DNA from: Wuchereria bancrofti
Lineage: Eukaryota; Nematoda; Chromadorea; Rhabditida; Onchocercidae
NCBI GenBank assembly: GCA_005281725.1
Contig: SSBO01000008.1
Span: 1,612,001-1,676,000, forward strand
Length of the DNA: 64,000 nt
Reading direction: 5' to 3'
Shown here one piece after another: positions 39,601 to 51,700 of the stretch. Numbering within the stretch: the stretch's first letter is position 1; every line of letters begins with the position of its first letter. The position numbers and the translations under genes were made by a program. The notes under the pieces are model-generated. The model worked only from the letters and a program-made list of their open reading frames with translations, did no database searches and had not been told where the DNA came from.

Positions 39601-42600
39601 TCTCGACTGTCCTAAAAAAAGAAAAAACGGAAGTTAAAAATATGTCACTTTTCATCACTTTTATGTTTTAGATAAAACTAGAATTTAATTAGCAATTTGA
39701 TCATATTACCATGGTTTTGTTGATTAAGATTAAAATTTGTAGTAGAAATTTCTTACTATAAATAAAATTTAAATAATTTGAAATAGTGTAACTGAACAAT
39801 TGATGATTTATGATTAATGCTTTAGTTGATAGTAATTGCTTGAGGAACCTGATATTGATGAACAATCGTTAGGAAGTTGTTCAGCTGAAGTGGCAGCAAT
39901 TAATTCAGTAGTTCGAAAAAAGAAAAAAATTCGAGATGTGCCAGATCTTATTCAAAATGTTGCATCTTCTAAAGGCAAATATGTCAGGTAGGAACTATTA
40001 TAATTTAAATTAATTTTGTTAATTTAAAAGATATTAACTAATTTATTGAATTATTGCCTCATCTAATCTCTCATCAATTACTTCAATAATTTTCAACATT
40101 TCATTCCATTCCTTTCCTTAATTTTTATTAATTCATTTCGTTTGCAGATATTCAAATGCTAATCAGATTGATCCTTTAACACATAAAAGTAGTGATAACC
40201 GCTATCATCAACAAATAAGTCCAATTAAACCATTACCAGTAAAAGCTCAAGTTACGTTCAATTTTCCAACCGGAAGTATTGGCAACCTGAATAATTTCAA
40301 CAATTTTTCTCAATCATTTCATGATAATAACGTTTGGTTCGTATTATTTCAATTTTTAACTCTTTATTAATTAGAGGAAAAAGTTATTTTGCCAAAAAAA
40401 TTATTGATTAAATTAAATGAATTAGCATTTGACAACATTTTAGGACAAGTAATTGTGATTTAAATAGTAATAAAATTTCGATACAAAGGATCCCATCGCA
40501 TAGACAGGTATCAGAGCAGAGACACTATGATTTTGGTGCAGCATCATGGCAATCTACATCACAGGTAATTTTTGTTTTTTTTTTTTTCTTCTTTAATACT
40601 ATTTATCTTGCTATTTTTACAACTCATATATTTGCTTAATTAATTATCGAAAAAGAAAAAAAAAAAGTAAATAAATTTTAGGATCCGTTGAGTAGTGCAA
40701 AATCGGAAGAAATTCAACTTTCTGCGCGAAAAACGGGCGCATTTACACCACTACAACCACCTAGCATTGTAATGATGCGTGGTTCAGTGGCCAGTTTACC
40801 GGATTCATCGAAAACTCTTCAGAATACCGATCCTAATGTAACGATCGATGCATTAGTTGCAGAATTGGAATTGAATACGGATCAGGTAAGATCACCTTCC
40901 TTCCTTATTAGCTTTGTTTTTCTTATTCTCAATCATTAGTTGAAGAGTTTATGAATTAATTGTGAGTTCAAGTATTACTATCAATGATTACTATTCCAAA
41001 TGTTATTATTATAACTAAATTATAATAATATTTAGTTACTTCTTAATTTTTTTCTTTTTTTTTTTTATTATTGGGATGCCATTTCAGACGTCAATAGCTA
41101 ACAAACGACGTTCGTTTCCCACCGGAAATGAATTTTTTGTACGTCATACTAATAATTGCGTGAAACCAATCAGTAGCCAACAGATGGAACAAAGCAATAG
41201 TATTCAATCATTTGCTAAAACAAAGTATATTATACAATTTGCTTAATTAAAAGATATATTCTATGATTGTCACATAAAAGAATTTAGATATCTCATCAGA
41301 TTTCTGAATAGATATGATTAAATTAGAAAATGATTAAATTTAAAATAGATATGATTAAATGAAACATTTATTAGGTAAGTAATTCGCTTACTTACTTATA
41401 GATCGGAATATAATATTGCTCGTAAGCAGCAACCTCAGAAATTAAAAGATTCCTTTAATGAGATGACAAACATGTTACAAAGTGTCATCAGTGATGTCAC
41501 AACATCAAACGAATTGTACAGAGGTCGTAAATATGTGCGTAAGTGTTTCACCAATGTAATTTCATTCTAATTTGCTTTGTTAATTTGTAAAATTTCTAAT
41601 TTGTAAAAATGCAAAAAGAATTTTTTGAATTTTTGAATGTAATTTACAGAGACAGGATTGAAGGGCAGTGCCGTATTGTCTCCATTTGAAACAATCAATC
41701 AAGAAAAGCTAAATCCAAGCAAAGTGGAAGCAATGCAATCTTTATTCGAGAATAAACAACGTAATTATTTAATAAAATCATCTTTTCTTCTCTAAAAATT
41801 TTTGTCAAAAAGAATATTACTACAATTAATTCATTATGTTTATTTGACCTCATTCTTTTCTCAGCTATTTGACCTTTTCAACCAATTATCAATTCTAGGC
41901 TATGTCATTGGAAATTATACCGAGTCTTCTTAGAATATTTTATCAGAGAATCACAGTATATAACATAATAATAGTCTTCTGATAATCAATCAAAACTCTT
42001 TTTCATTTTTACATTCGTATGTTTATTCAGTTTAATTAATTAATGATGGTTTGTAATCTTGTTGAGTTTCTTATCTGGTAGGTATTGGAAGTTTTAAAAT
42101 GATAATGACATGTTATCACAAAAGAGTAGGATTTTATCAACATCCTTCATATCAGTAGTATCTTTTGAAATTGATAAATGGAAAAGAAGTGATTTGTCGT
42201 GATACCATTGAAATAATGTGACATGTGACATGTGACATAGAGCTGTCTTAATTAATTAGATTTGCTTAATTATTTGATATAATTCGTTATTAGTTACGAT
42301 CAATTTAATTTTATATTTAAGATTCATAAATTTTTTTCAAAATACATCACACAATGCATACAGTTGCATTGATAACGAGATGCTTCTTCAGGTGAATATT
42401 ATTACTTCTCTTTTTATATCCTTCCTTTATTTCTCGATTTCTTTTTTTTTTAAATTTAAATTTAAATATCTCTTTATGATAGAGTCTGACTGTATTATTT
42501 TTTCCTTTGAATTATTCCGCTTTTCATAAAATTTTCATACTTATTTTATAGATGCAAAAGTATGGCGTCGTAACATTTCAAAGAATAATAGCGGTAATGT

Positions 42601-44525
42601 TCAATTAGCTGCAAATGTTAAAGATGATGAAAATTATTGCGAAATCAATGATTTTGTTGTTCCTCGACAAGAGGTATTACATACATTTGCTATATATGTG
42701 TAAATTTAAAAAAAAAATTAAATTAAAATTAAATGAGTAAAAAGTAGTATTGGATGAAATTGTTGAAATTTTTAAGGATGAATAATACAAATAATAATAC
42801 TTTTTTTGATATATATATGTAAATTTAAAAAAAAAAATTAAATTAAAATTAAATGAGTAAAAAGTAGTATTAGATGAAATTGTTAAAATTTTTAAGGATG
42901 AATAATACAAATAATAATACTTTTAGCCTATTCCTGTTTATTCGAAACCATTAGGGAAGCAATCCTCTTCAAAAATTCGTCCAACTTTTCAATCGAAACG
43001 ACGTCTTCCGCCAGTAGTTACACCATTACGATCTGAATTTATTCCAGCATTTCCAGTAACTCATCCACCACCTCGTCCACCAGGTTAGTATTATTTGCCA
43101 AAAAGTTAACTTTATATTAATTTTCTGAAATTAATTTTATTCGAATAAATAAATGACACTGATAAACTGGTTAGTATTATTTGTCGAAAAAAAGGAGTTA
43201 GATTTATATTAATTTTCTGAAATTAATTTTATTCGAATAAATAAATGACACTGATAAATTGGTTAGTATTATTTGTCGAAAAAAAAAAGAGTTAACTTTA
43301 TATTAATTTTCTGAAATTAATTTTATTCGAACAAATAAATGACACTGATAAATTGGTTCGTATTATTTGTCGAAAAAAAAGGAGTTAAATTTGTATTAAT
43401 TTTCTGAAATTAATTTTATTCAAATAAATAAATGACACTGATAAATTAATGTTAAATTTGTTGAGGAATCATTTTTCCTAGCATTTAAGAGAATATTCAT
43501 ATAGGATAAATGGATGATGTATTATTGCAGGTTCCACAAATTCTTCACAAACAGGTGGTTACTATTCTTCTGGTTCATCATTAGGTGCTCAATCATCGTA
43601 TGCATCACCAAATAATCATTCATTGATAACGCAATCACCTGGTGGTAATCGAGGACCACCAATTCTTGGAAAACAATTGATTTCCTCTCGAACAGCTAGT
43701 TTGGATGAAGATGATGATGGCTTCTATGATAATATTCAGGTAAATTAGAACATTATGCAAATCTAATAAAATGAATGAGATTTATATTTTGTTTACTTAT
43801 CACTGTGAAATTGTTATTATCAGATCGATGAGAAACGCTCTTCATATAGCAGTGAGGTTGACAATATGTCAACATGCAGTCATCGAATACTCTCAACAAC
43901 TGCCACTAAACCACCTGAAGTTGTGAAGACGAGTAAACGAATTGGTCAATTCTTACGAAAAATCACTGTATCAAAGCCACAAATTAGTGCTGCATCATTG
44001 GTATCACTTAATAAGGTTAATGCTTTTATTTACTTATTTTTTTATTTATTTATTTATTTATTAGAATAACACTTTTACTTTTTAAAATGATAGAAATGAA
44101 GAAAGCACTTATGTACTATTAAATGTTTATTAATAAGACTAAAAGATTTTCATGTATTTTAGATTACTAATGAAATAATACCAGCGAAACCGATTCCTTT
44201 GATGAAAAGTAATAGTTTGAATCATTGTCAAGGTAATAAGCTTATTATGGAAAATATGAATACTTCAATTTCCTCTAGTAAGTTAATTGCTTCATTTTAT
44301 TCATTCCTTTGAAATATTACGAAAGTTATCTCTATGTATTTTTGAATTTTGGCATTTGTCAACAATACTTCAATGATTTGACATTTATTTTGACAAATAA
44401 TAAAAAATCACATCTTATGTGTTTAAATTATTTATGTTCAAATTTTAGTGGTGGTGGAAAAACGTGGTGGTTTGGGTCAACGTCTAAAGAATTCAATATT
44501 TGGAAGTAAAAAACGCCTGAACTGA
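20164..44525 (+). CDS. Large unrecognised adaptor-like protein, 45 exons, about 1,990 aa
   Basis: I do not recognise the family. Exons: 20164-20291, 20699-20869, 21537-21655, 21941-22015, 22289-22427, 22502-22745, 22867-23030, 23238-23309, 23453-23601, 23730-23858, 23930-24003, 24266-24339, 24642-24709, 25524-25667, 26090-26286, 27272-27368, 29910-30015, 30147-30338, 30626-30748, 30838-30946, 31242-31330, 31585-31636, 31875-31946, 32061-32229, 32721-32883, 33047-33209, 34963-35032, 35468-35582, 37088-37241, 37330-37442, 38123-38231, 38411-38626, 39845-39987, 40148-40336, 40444-40564, 40682-40885, 41088-41224, 41402-41538, 41650-41760, 42552-42673, 42927-43083, 43531-43739, 43824-44015, 44163-44277, 44449-44525. 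All phases agree and the total is 5,973 bases. No signal peptide or membrane segment is visible. The protein is Ser/Asn/Arg-rich, with lysine-rich blocks (exons 10-14), a beta-rich block (exons 18-21), a helical segment (QMIDQTRYKYHQHRNKFKEA, exon 29), SH3-type proline motifs (RRLPPVVTP, HPPPRPPG), a Grb2-type GFYDNI site, and a basic end (LGQRLKNSIFGSKKRLN). This suggests a cytoplasmic scaffold. Confidence 0.8.
20351..20412 (+). repeat. Duplicated acceptor-like 22-mer in intron 1
   Basis: TTTTTTAGATGTGAAAAATG plus AA occurs at 20351-20372 and again at 20391-20412. Both copies contain a polypyrimidine tract and AG, so both resemble splice acceptors inside the first intron of the large gene. 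Confidence 0.65.
23304..23373 (+). repeat. Splice donor repeated three times
   Basis: ACGTAAGTTATGTTTT occurs at the donor of exon 8 (GT at 23310) and again with GT at 23333 and 23358. The second and third copies carry identical ACGTAAGTTATG cores. Use of either would put a TAA in frame just after the normal exon end (ACG TAA), so only the first is compatible with the full protein. Confidence 0.8.
27369..29909 (+). other. Large intron 16 of the 45-exon gene
   Basis: About 2.5 kb with no supported exon. It holds a 71-codon chance frame near 27580-27795, a CT-rich microsatellite at 29488-29540, and a long imperfect inverted repeat at 29702-29863. Splicing from 27368 to 29910 keeps phase 1. Confidence 0.6.
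29702..29863. repeat. Intronic inverted repeat (about 50-bp arms)
   Basis: The arm at 29702-29749 (TGAATTA, A-rich, AAATGTTAAATCAAA, AAAGT) is matched in reverse complement by 29811-29863 (ACTTC, T-rich, TTTGATTTAACATTT, TAAATTCA). The shared 15-base core makes this more than two opposing homopolymers. The transcript could fold into a hairpin with a loop of about 60 bases just before the acceptor at 29909. Confidence 0.7.
32884..32885 (+). other. Probable GC-AG intron donor
   Basis: Exon 25 must leave in phase 2 to join exon 26 at 33047. The only junction that does so is AAAG|GCATTA, a GC donor. No GT donor in the last part of the exon keeps frame. Otherwise the frame would stop at TAA three bases later (32889-32891), which would end the protein here. 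Confidence 0.6.
33210..34962 (+). other. Intron 26 of the large gene (1.75 kb)
   Basis: AT-rich with long T runs (33343-33361, 33711-33730). A 106-codon frame at 34413-34733 is pyrimidine-rich, has no domain and does not fit the flanking phases, so it is treated as chance. Confidence 0.5.
35583..37087 (+). other. Intron 28 with alternative donor and an ATA microsatellite
   Basis: The exon can end at 35582 (AG|GTTGGT, phase 2), which joins the next known exon in frame. It can also end at 35604 (CAAG|GTAAAT, phase 0), which adds RLVDELFK but then needs another exon I could not find. An (ATA/AAT)n microsatellite lies at about 36645-36692, with further ATT/TTA-rich stretches at 36795-36855. Confidence 0.55.
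38627..39844 (+). other. Intron 32 of the large gene
   Basis: About 1.2 kb with no supported exon. The acceptor at its end (GCTTGAG) has a weak pyrimidine tract but is the only site that restores the frame of EPDIDEQSLGSCSAE. Confidence 0.5.
42690..42926 (+). repeat. Two-copy tandem duplication ending at a splice acceptor
   Basis: A unit of about 121 bp is present twice (about 42690-42805 and 42811-42926) with few differences. Only the second copy ends in CTTTTAG, the acceptor of exon 41. The first has CTTTTTTTG at the matching place. It also creates a periodic but meaningless open frame on the - strand. Confidence 0.9.
43084..43450 (+). repeat. Four-copy tandem repeat starting at a splice donor
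   Basis: Units of 85-94 bp start with GGTTAGTATTATTTG at 43084, 43169 and 43261 and with GGTTCGTATTATTTG at 43355, and share the AATGACACTGATAAA end. The first unit begins exactly at the exon 41 donor (CAG|GTTAGT), so donor-like sequence is copied into the intron. Confidence 0.92.
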
Positions 44526-47500
44526 AATTCTCTCTCTCTCTCTTTCTCTGTCTCTCTCTCTCTCTCTCGTTGTATTGGATGAATTAAATAGCCCATTTTC
44601 TCACTTAATTTTTATTCAAATTGTCAAGCATATTGCTCATTTCAATTTTCCATATTTAATAAGTAGTAATTTAATTGCTTTATTTATTTTATAGACTGCT
44701 ACAACTATTGGTCTTTCGGGATTGAAAATTATTTCCAATTGTTGTTTACAAAGGAATGAGTGATTTATTTGTTCTTTGTGCTTTATTTCATGTCTTTCCC
44801 AATAGCATAAAATTGACTGTGTTAAATTTTCCACTACTATTTCAGATCCTAATTAATTAATTAACGGGTTTTTGCAGATTAAATTAATTAACATTGATAA
44901 AATATAGCTCATGCACATATATATATATATCTATCACTGCTATACATTTCCACTGTTTTCTTTCTTTTTTTTTTTTAGTTTAACAGTTGTTTTAAGATTA
45001 AATCATTTTTGTGCTCATTGTTAAAATTTTCATTTATTCTTTTTGAAAATAAAGAAAAAGATAATTTGATAAAAACAGTGAAGGGGAACTATTGCCATAA
45101 AAATTAAACAAATAAGAAATTCAAGAATCATCAATTTAAATTAATATAAATTTACCGAAATTCAAGAAATTCAAGATTTAAATTAATATAAATTTAATAA
45201 CCGGATTTATGGTAGCAAATTAATATAAATTTAATTGCAATATATGTATGTATGAAATATAAGTTTAATAACCGGATTTGGTTTTCATAGTAATTCATAG
45301 TATTCCTAAAATTCATAAATCAATTTTGCGCTAATGTTTGGGAAGTTATATTACTCTTATTTTTATGATGCAAAATGTAATTGATAGTTCAAAGTTTATC
45401 ACTAATTATAGTCATTGAGATACCTGGCTACCTTAATTAACTTAACCGCTATAAATTATGAAAATCTCATTCAGTGTTGAAACGATGTTGAAATCTCCCA
45501 TTACCTATTGAAAAAGGTAAAGAGCAAAATCACATGTTTGAGAAAGGTAAAAAGAGAGGTAAGCTATGAAGTGCATTTTGAATTAATTTCTAAAATGATA
45601 GGAAATAGTCAAAGAATAAAACTAATGATGCAAAGTGATCATAAAATGATTTGAAATGATTACAAGTAATTAATTAGTGATCAATCAGTTTCATTATTTT
45701 TTTAAACAAAATATATCAGTGATTAAAATGGATGGCATGTGATTTTCATATTTGAATAAATGAACAAATGCGTTGATTATGATTTTCCAAGATAAAATTA
45801 CGATTATTTAAGTTTGGATATAAATCACTAATTGAGATAATTTTGTTTTTGTAATTTAAAAATTACTATTATCAAAGAAATTATTTGCTCTTATTATTAT
45901 TATTCATATATTTTATAGCATTAAAACATTGCTAATGTAAATAATACTTAACGTGGAATTTAGTGAAATAACTCGTGGCGTTAATGAAAAGTAATTTTTA
46001 TCGAAAATTTTATCATATCAAATTTAGGAAGTAAAATATCCTTGTGCTGGACAGTAAAAATTTCATAAAAAATTGCAGTAAAATGAAATATAATGAAAAA
46101 AATATTTTGAGATCTTTTAATAGCACACTTATTTCATCCTTGTAATATTATTTTTTGTTTTGATTTTTAATATTCTAATTAAAATCTAAATTAAAAAATA
46201 TTTTTTAGCATGTAAAGTTTTATGACCTTTGATAGAATTTTTTCACAAAAAAAAAAATAAAGTTAAATTTAATAGAAGAAATCAGTGAAAAAATAATTCT
46301 TGAATCTTGAATATAAATGAATAGCAGTTGATAGTTAATCATACCTAAATTACCAATAAAATTGATAGGTATTAAATTTATGCATAAAAAGTAACAAAAG
46401 GTCATTGTATAGGTCAACAGTAAGTACTTCTGATAAATTTTGTTACCGTTTTTTCTTTCCAATTATTATAAAAATTAACAAAATGGAATAAATTTGAATG
46501 CTAATAAGCAAGTAATTTTTAAATTTCAATTAAAAGAAATTTCAATCTTCTTTAAATTGAAGAATATAGTGACCACAAGTAAGAAAAAAGAATAGAATTT
46601 GACCAGTTATAATAATTATTGTACAACTTAATGCGATCCACAATAATGCAACATCTGAAACAATAATTGTTTTTGTGTTCCTTTCTTTTTTTTGTAGAAA
46701 AATCATTGATAAAGAAAAAATTATCATTATGATAAGGAGATAATTGCAAAATGATAACGTGCCAAAAATTTTTTTAAAATATAGAAATGAATTTATTGAA
46801 TGGAAAATAAATGAATTGAATTGAATATGTGATGTTAACTTTAACTTTAGTTGTTTGTTTATTATCTTTTAAATGTTCGATCATTTTCTCTTCGATGATA
46901 ACATCACTTATATTTTTCTCTCTCATTGATTCCACTGAAACAATTCAAATTTAATTCGTATACATTTAGTAGTAATTGATTTATCTATCTGATGAGAAAC
47001 ACTAAGATTGCTCAGAACAATTAGTTAATTAACTACTAATTATAATTAGCGTTTGCTTGCATTTTCATATATTTCAATTTTCATTAAATCATTAAGTAAG
47101 AATATTTTCAAGTTACATCTGGTGATTAAAGAATTTAGTCGATTGATAATATGACTGAATCAATCAATCAATTAATCAATTAATCAACTGATAAATTTAA
47201 AAACAAACTGGTAAGATTGTAGTTTGTTGATTCGATGATAACAGGTTCAGTTTTGTATGAAATTACTTCAGAGATATTTGAAGTGGTGATAAAATTTCTC
47301 ATTGAAGATGTTTCAGTAAAAGTGTTAACATAACTGCTACGGGAAGATAATTTCCCGCTGGGAAAGTTTTCTTGAGAGTTAGTTGAGATATTAATCTGCC
47401 CATTACTCTGCCCATTACTCCAATCATTTATTAAAGTAGTTGACGAAATTTTCATTCGAATGTAATGCAAGTCGTTGGTTTGCAATGTTTGATGTTTTCT

Positions 47501-48797
47501 GCTATTTTTATCGAACTCATATACTTCACGCGTCAAATTCTATAATTTTTAGATTTCATTTTACAATTAAAAAATTTAAAATGTAAATGATAAACAGAGA
47601 CTTCTTAAATTCTCGTAATATGTTCCAAATGTATCACACAGTACTTAGTAATAAATGTTTTATTTGTATAAAAATAGGTAGTTCTTTCAATTTAAATTAA
47701 TTTATTATTACATTCTTACATCAGTCATTGAATAGAACCTTGCAAGAAAACTGTTATGGAAATTTTAAATAAGCAATTTTTTGCTGAGTACTTTGAAATC
47801 TTTCGATTGAACTCTAGGTCTATTCAGGATGAGTGCCTAACACTGGGCTCTGTTTTTTTTCTTTATCATCAAAAAAACAAAGAACGAAGAATGACCTCCT
47901 TTAATGCCTCAGAAGTTTGTTTGGAATCAAAATATACATTTAAAAAAGCATTGAGAAGAAGACACTTCAGAACAACTGTCATGTATCGTAACATCACAAA
48001 TCAAATGATATATATTTTCTCTGTTGATGGTATTTATAAGCTCTGATTTTTATCATCCGACAATCCAAAAATGACGGATATTGCTTGCTATATGATATAA
48101 ATCATTTCTCTTGTATTTCAATTGAAAAATCATGCAATTCTGACCAACCAAAAGTTATACTTTCTCTTGTTTCTTAAAAAACGTCTACTTGTTTAAATGT
48201 AATATTAGAAATATTTTATGCTAATAAAAAGAAATTTACAATAAAATTGGCAGTTTACAATTATCAAGTGCTAAAAATATGGCAAAATGGGAAACAAAAA
48301 GAACAACAGTGATTTTTCTCTCTTCAAACTACCCAGCATTAGCTAATGAATTGAACTATCTGATGCATGTCACATGCATTTCTTACAGTTAGTTGTTGAT
48401 TTTTTCTAAAAGACATCTATGAGTAGAACTATTATCCTATAAGTAACTAATATTAATTTCCTTATAAAAGATAAGAAAAATGTAAAGTTCGTAACGCCTT
48501 CCATTATCACTTCTTCAATTAGTTCTTAATGTATGATCCGATCCTTATCGAAAACCTTAACTTTGTATCTTATACAAAAGGTAATGAGCTCAAAAAAAAA
48601 AGACTGACTAAAAAAAAAAAAGTTATACCTCGTTACAAATGACACAAAGTTGTGAGCGGTTATAAATATTCGGAAATTGTGAAAATATTTACAGTAAATA
48701 TTTATAGTATGCGACTCCATTAAGAAAGTGATATCTTTGAGTTCTGTTGACTGAATGGAAACTGAATCAAGAAAATATAGAAAACACAAAGGTAATT
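44526..48797. other. Region between the large gene and the kappaB-Ras gene
   Basis: About 4.3 kb between convergent genes. It holds a CT microsatellite at 44529-44569 just after the stop codon, short direct repeats at 45115-45285 (AAATTAATATAAATTTA several times; AATAACCGGATTT twice), and one possible - strand exon at 47180-47541. I see nothing else coding. Confidence 0.45.
47180..47541 (-). CDS. Possible isolated terminal exon, function unknown
   Basis: A 119-codon open frame on the - strand preceded by an acceptor-like AATTATAG. It reads NLTREVYEFDKNSRKHQTLQ, then a Ser/Thr/Asn-rich run to the stop. It lies downstream of the kappaB-Ras stop on the same strand, but its phase (0) does not fit that gene's last donor (phase 1). 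I found no partner exon. It may be chance in AT-rich DNA. Confidence 0.2.
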
Positions 48798-51700
48798 TCA
48801 TAAATCCGTCATCATAGCAGAGTTAGATTTTTCAGCTTTCAACTTCTTAGAAAGAGAGAATTTCGATTCTCCTGCAAATGAATTGAATAAGTAGTAGCAA
48901 TTAGGTTTTAATCCAGTTACAGCATAAATATTTTAAAGATCACCTCATTTACTGCATTCAGAATAGATCTGGACAAATAATATGATAGATGGCATTTTCG
49001 ATTAAAAATAGTGTAATTTTTTTAAAAGTCTTTTTTAAAAAAGAATTTTTTAAATTTCCATTAAATGTAGTATAAAAAGTTAACAGTATTTTTATACAAC
49101 AGAACTTACGTTGTGAGTGAAAATGTCGGCTACCTAAATAAATAACTAAATCAACCAGTGTATTACGATTCTTCGCAGTTACTTCATATAATTTCACTGA
49201 AAAATTTATACATATGTTTGATTCTTTTCACAGAAGAGAGTGAAAATTTCGATAATAACAAAATGAATACTTTTCAAAAAGACATTGTAGATGTAAAGTA
49301 TATGCAAACTACAACAACCTTTTTCTTTGACAGCCCAACTCCGTGCGAATTCACTATCAACCTTTCTACCTGGAAGATCAATCATATTTCCCAAAACAAC
49401 TATGGGAACCTGAAATTAAAGTTTCATCAAATATTCCAGCAATATAACTAACTATTAAGGATAAGCAAAAAAAAAATTTAGCATTTAAAATGATCAAAAC
49501 CCATGAAAGGACGATTAAATTCATCTAAACTACAAAAAAGTTACCAAACCTCCTTCTTATCTTTGCCAAAATGTTTATCGATCGTTTTTTTTAACATATC
49601 CATTCTGTTGAACGTTTCATGATCAACAACTGAGTACATTAATAAAAATGCATCCGCTACCTGTATTTAAACGTTCTATTTAGACAGACAAGTCGATGTA
49701 ATAAGCAATAATAAACAAAAGATATAATTTTTTGCTTATCACTTATAGAATGCCTATATTAGCAAAAGAGTGTCATAGTAAATGTCATCAAATAATTTTA
49801 GCTATTCAATTTACAAAACGACTATGTGAAACTCTACACAACTCTGTAGTATCAATGAAATAGAATTGTTTGAGTGAATTGGAAGAATAGAAGACAAGCC
49901 CACTTGAATGTAGGATCGCTTGAGATCGACTGGGCCACTTTCACTAATTCCGGCTGTATCATGAAAAACCATAATTTCTTTAGGTCGATCTCCGCAATCC
50001 ATCTGCACTTGATATGTATCTTCAATTGTCGGCACATAAGGCTAAAACAAGTATTTAACAACAAAATGCATATATTATCAATAAACTTTCATTTGTAATG
50101 ATTTTAGCTAAAAAGGAGTGAAAAAGAATTGAGCTTTTCAAATGGCAAAAAGTTAAAAAAAAAAAGAAACCAAAAAAAAAAGAAGAAAAAACCTGATCAG
50201 TAATATCGTTGAGACAAGCGAGCTGTTCTAAACACGCAGTTTTTCCAACCTTTTTTGATCCAGCTACCTGTAAACAAGTTTCTTCATCTTCACTTCTATT
50301 TCCTCCATAGCTTTCTGGTTTATTTTAAATATATGTATGCACACTGTAAAGGAACACTGAAATATATAATCGGTCAATACGACACGAACAAACTATGAAC
50401 TATAAACAAAAGTATAACTTTGTTGAAAAAAAAAAACTATATATGTTATTTTCTAAATTACCAAGAATTCACATAACTTTTACTTATACTTTAACTCTAT
50501 CAAAACATTGAAATGTTTTTTTTTTGTTAAGATCATTACTAAAAGAACACTTACAAGGACTCGCATAACTTTACCCATAGTTCGACTATATGTACTACCT
50601 GCTGAATTACCAATAAGGGCGCTTAATACTTGAGTTGAAACACCTGAAAGTATACTTTATATGTTATCAATGATATCCAATAAATTAGAGAAGAAACATT
50701 GGATTATATTATATTTCTACTAGAATTCATAAATAAAACCCTCAAATTATTACTTTTACGATTCCCCTTTGACCTCTGATGACATCATATGACACCTCCG
50801 TTATAAATAGTTCTTTTAAGGCTCAAGTGCGAGTTGCAATGAACTGTAGTTCGTTGATATGATTGATAGTAATTTAAAGATAAAAGATCATCTAACTTGG
50901 TTTCCTTTCCAATGTTTGACTGATTGCAGCAGGATGTGCCATCTGATATGACACGTATTCCACGTGACCTGTTTTAGACATTGTTGGATGATCTTTCGTA
51001 TCAAATGATAATTCATCTGTAAAAAAGAGCATTTTGATAATAATTATTATTTACAGGTAAATATATTTACAGGTATAATCTAATCTTATTGTATAACTGA
51101 GAAGAACGAACCAAAAGAATCATATTGAAGAGGAGAAGTAGTAGTAGTAGTAGTCCAACCATATGGATAGCTAATTCGTTTGCCACCTTGGCAATAACAT
51201 TTGCAGGTTTCTTCTGAATCATTATTTCCCCTCTTATTCGTCACTATCATTTCTCTTTTACCATTTTGTGACATTATCATAAATCTAAGATTTTGCTATC
51301 AGTACTAGCTGATAAATATGATAAGAGGGGAAAATGAATTCACTATTAAATGATAACTAAAATTCACTAAGTAATCTTTCAACTTTTTGTTTATAGTTAA
51401 ATGAATGTAAAGATAATCATCATTTTGTTACATTATCATAAATCTAAGATTTTGCTATCAGTATTAGCTGATAAATATGATAAGAGGGGAAAATGAATTC
51501 ATTATTAAATGATAACTAAAATTCACTAAGTAATCTTTCAACTTTTTGTTTATAGTTAGATGAATGTAAAGATGAGTAGTAAATAAGATATGAATTACTA
51601 TTATCTATCTTAATGCTAGAGGGAGAGAGAGAGGGAAAGAGAGGGAGAGGGAGAGGGAAAAAAGCGGAGTAAATTATTTGTATTTGTTAAAATACTATTA

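Noticed and set aside
42677..42910. Periodic repeat-containing frame on the - strand
   Set aside because: Produced by the intronic two-copy duplication; not a protein.
47756..48046. 96-codon frame on the + strand
   Set aside because: No domain, no splice context, and a similar-sized frame exists on the opposite strand; consistent with chance.
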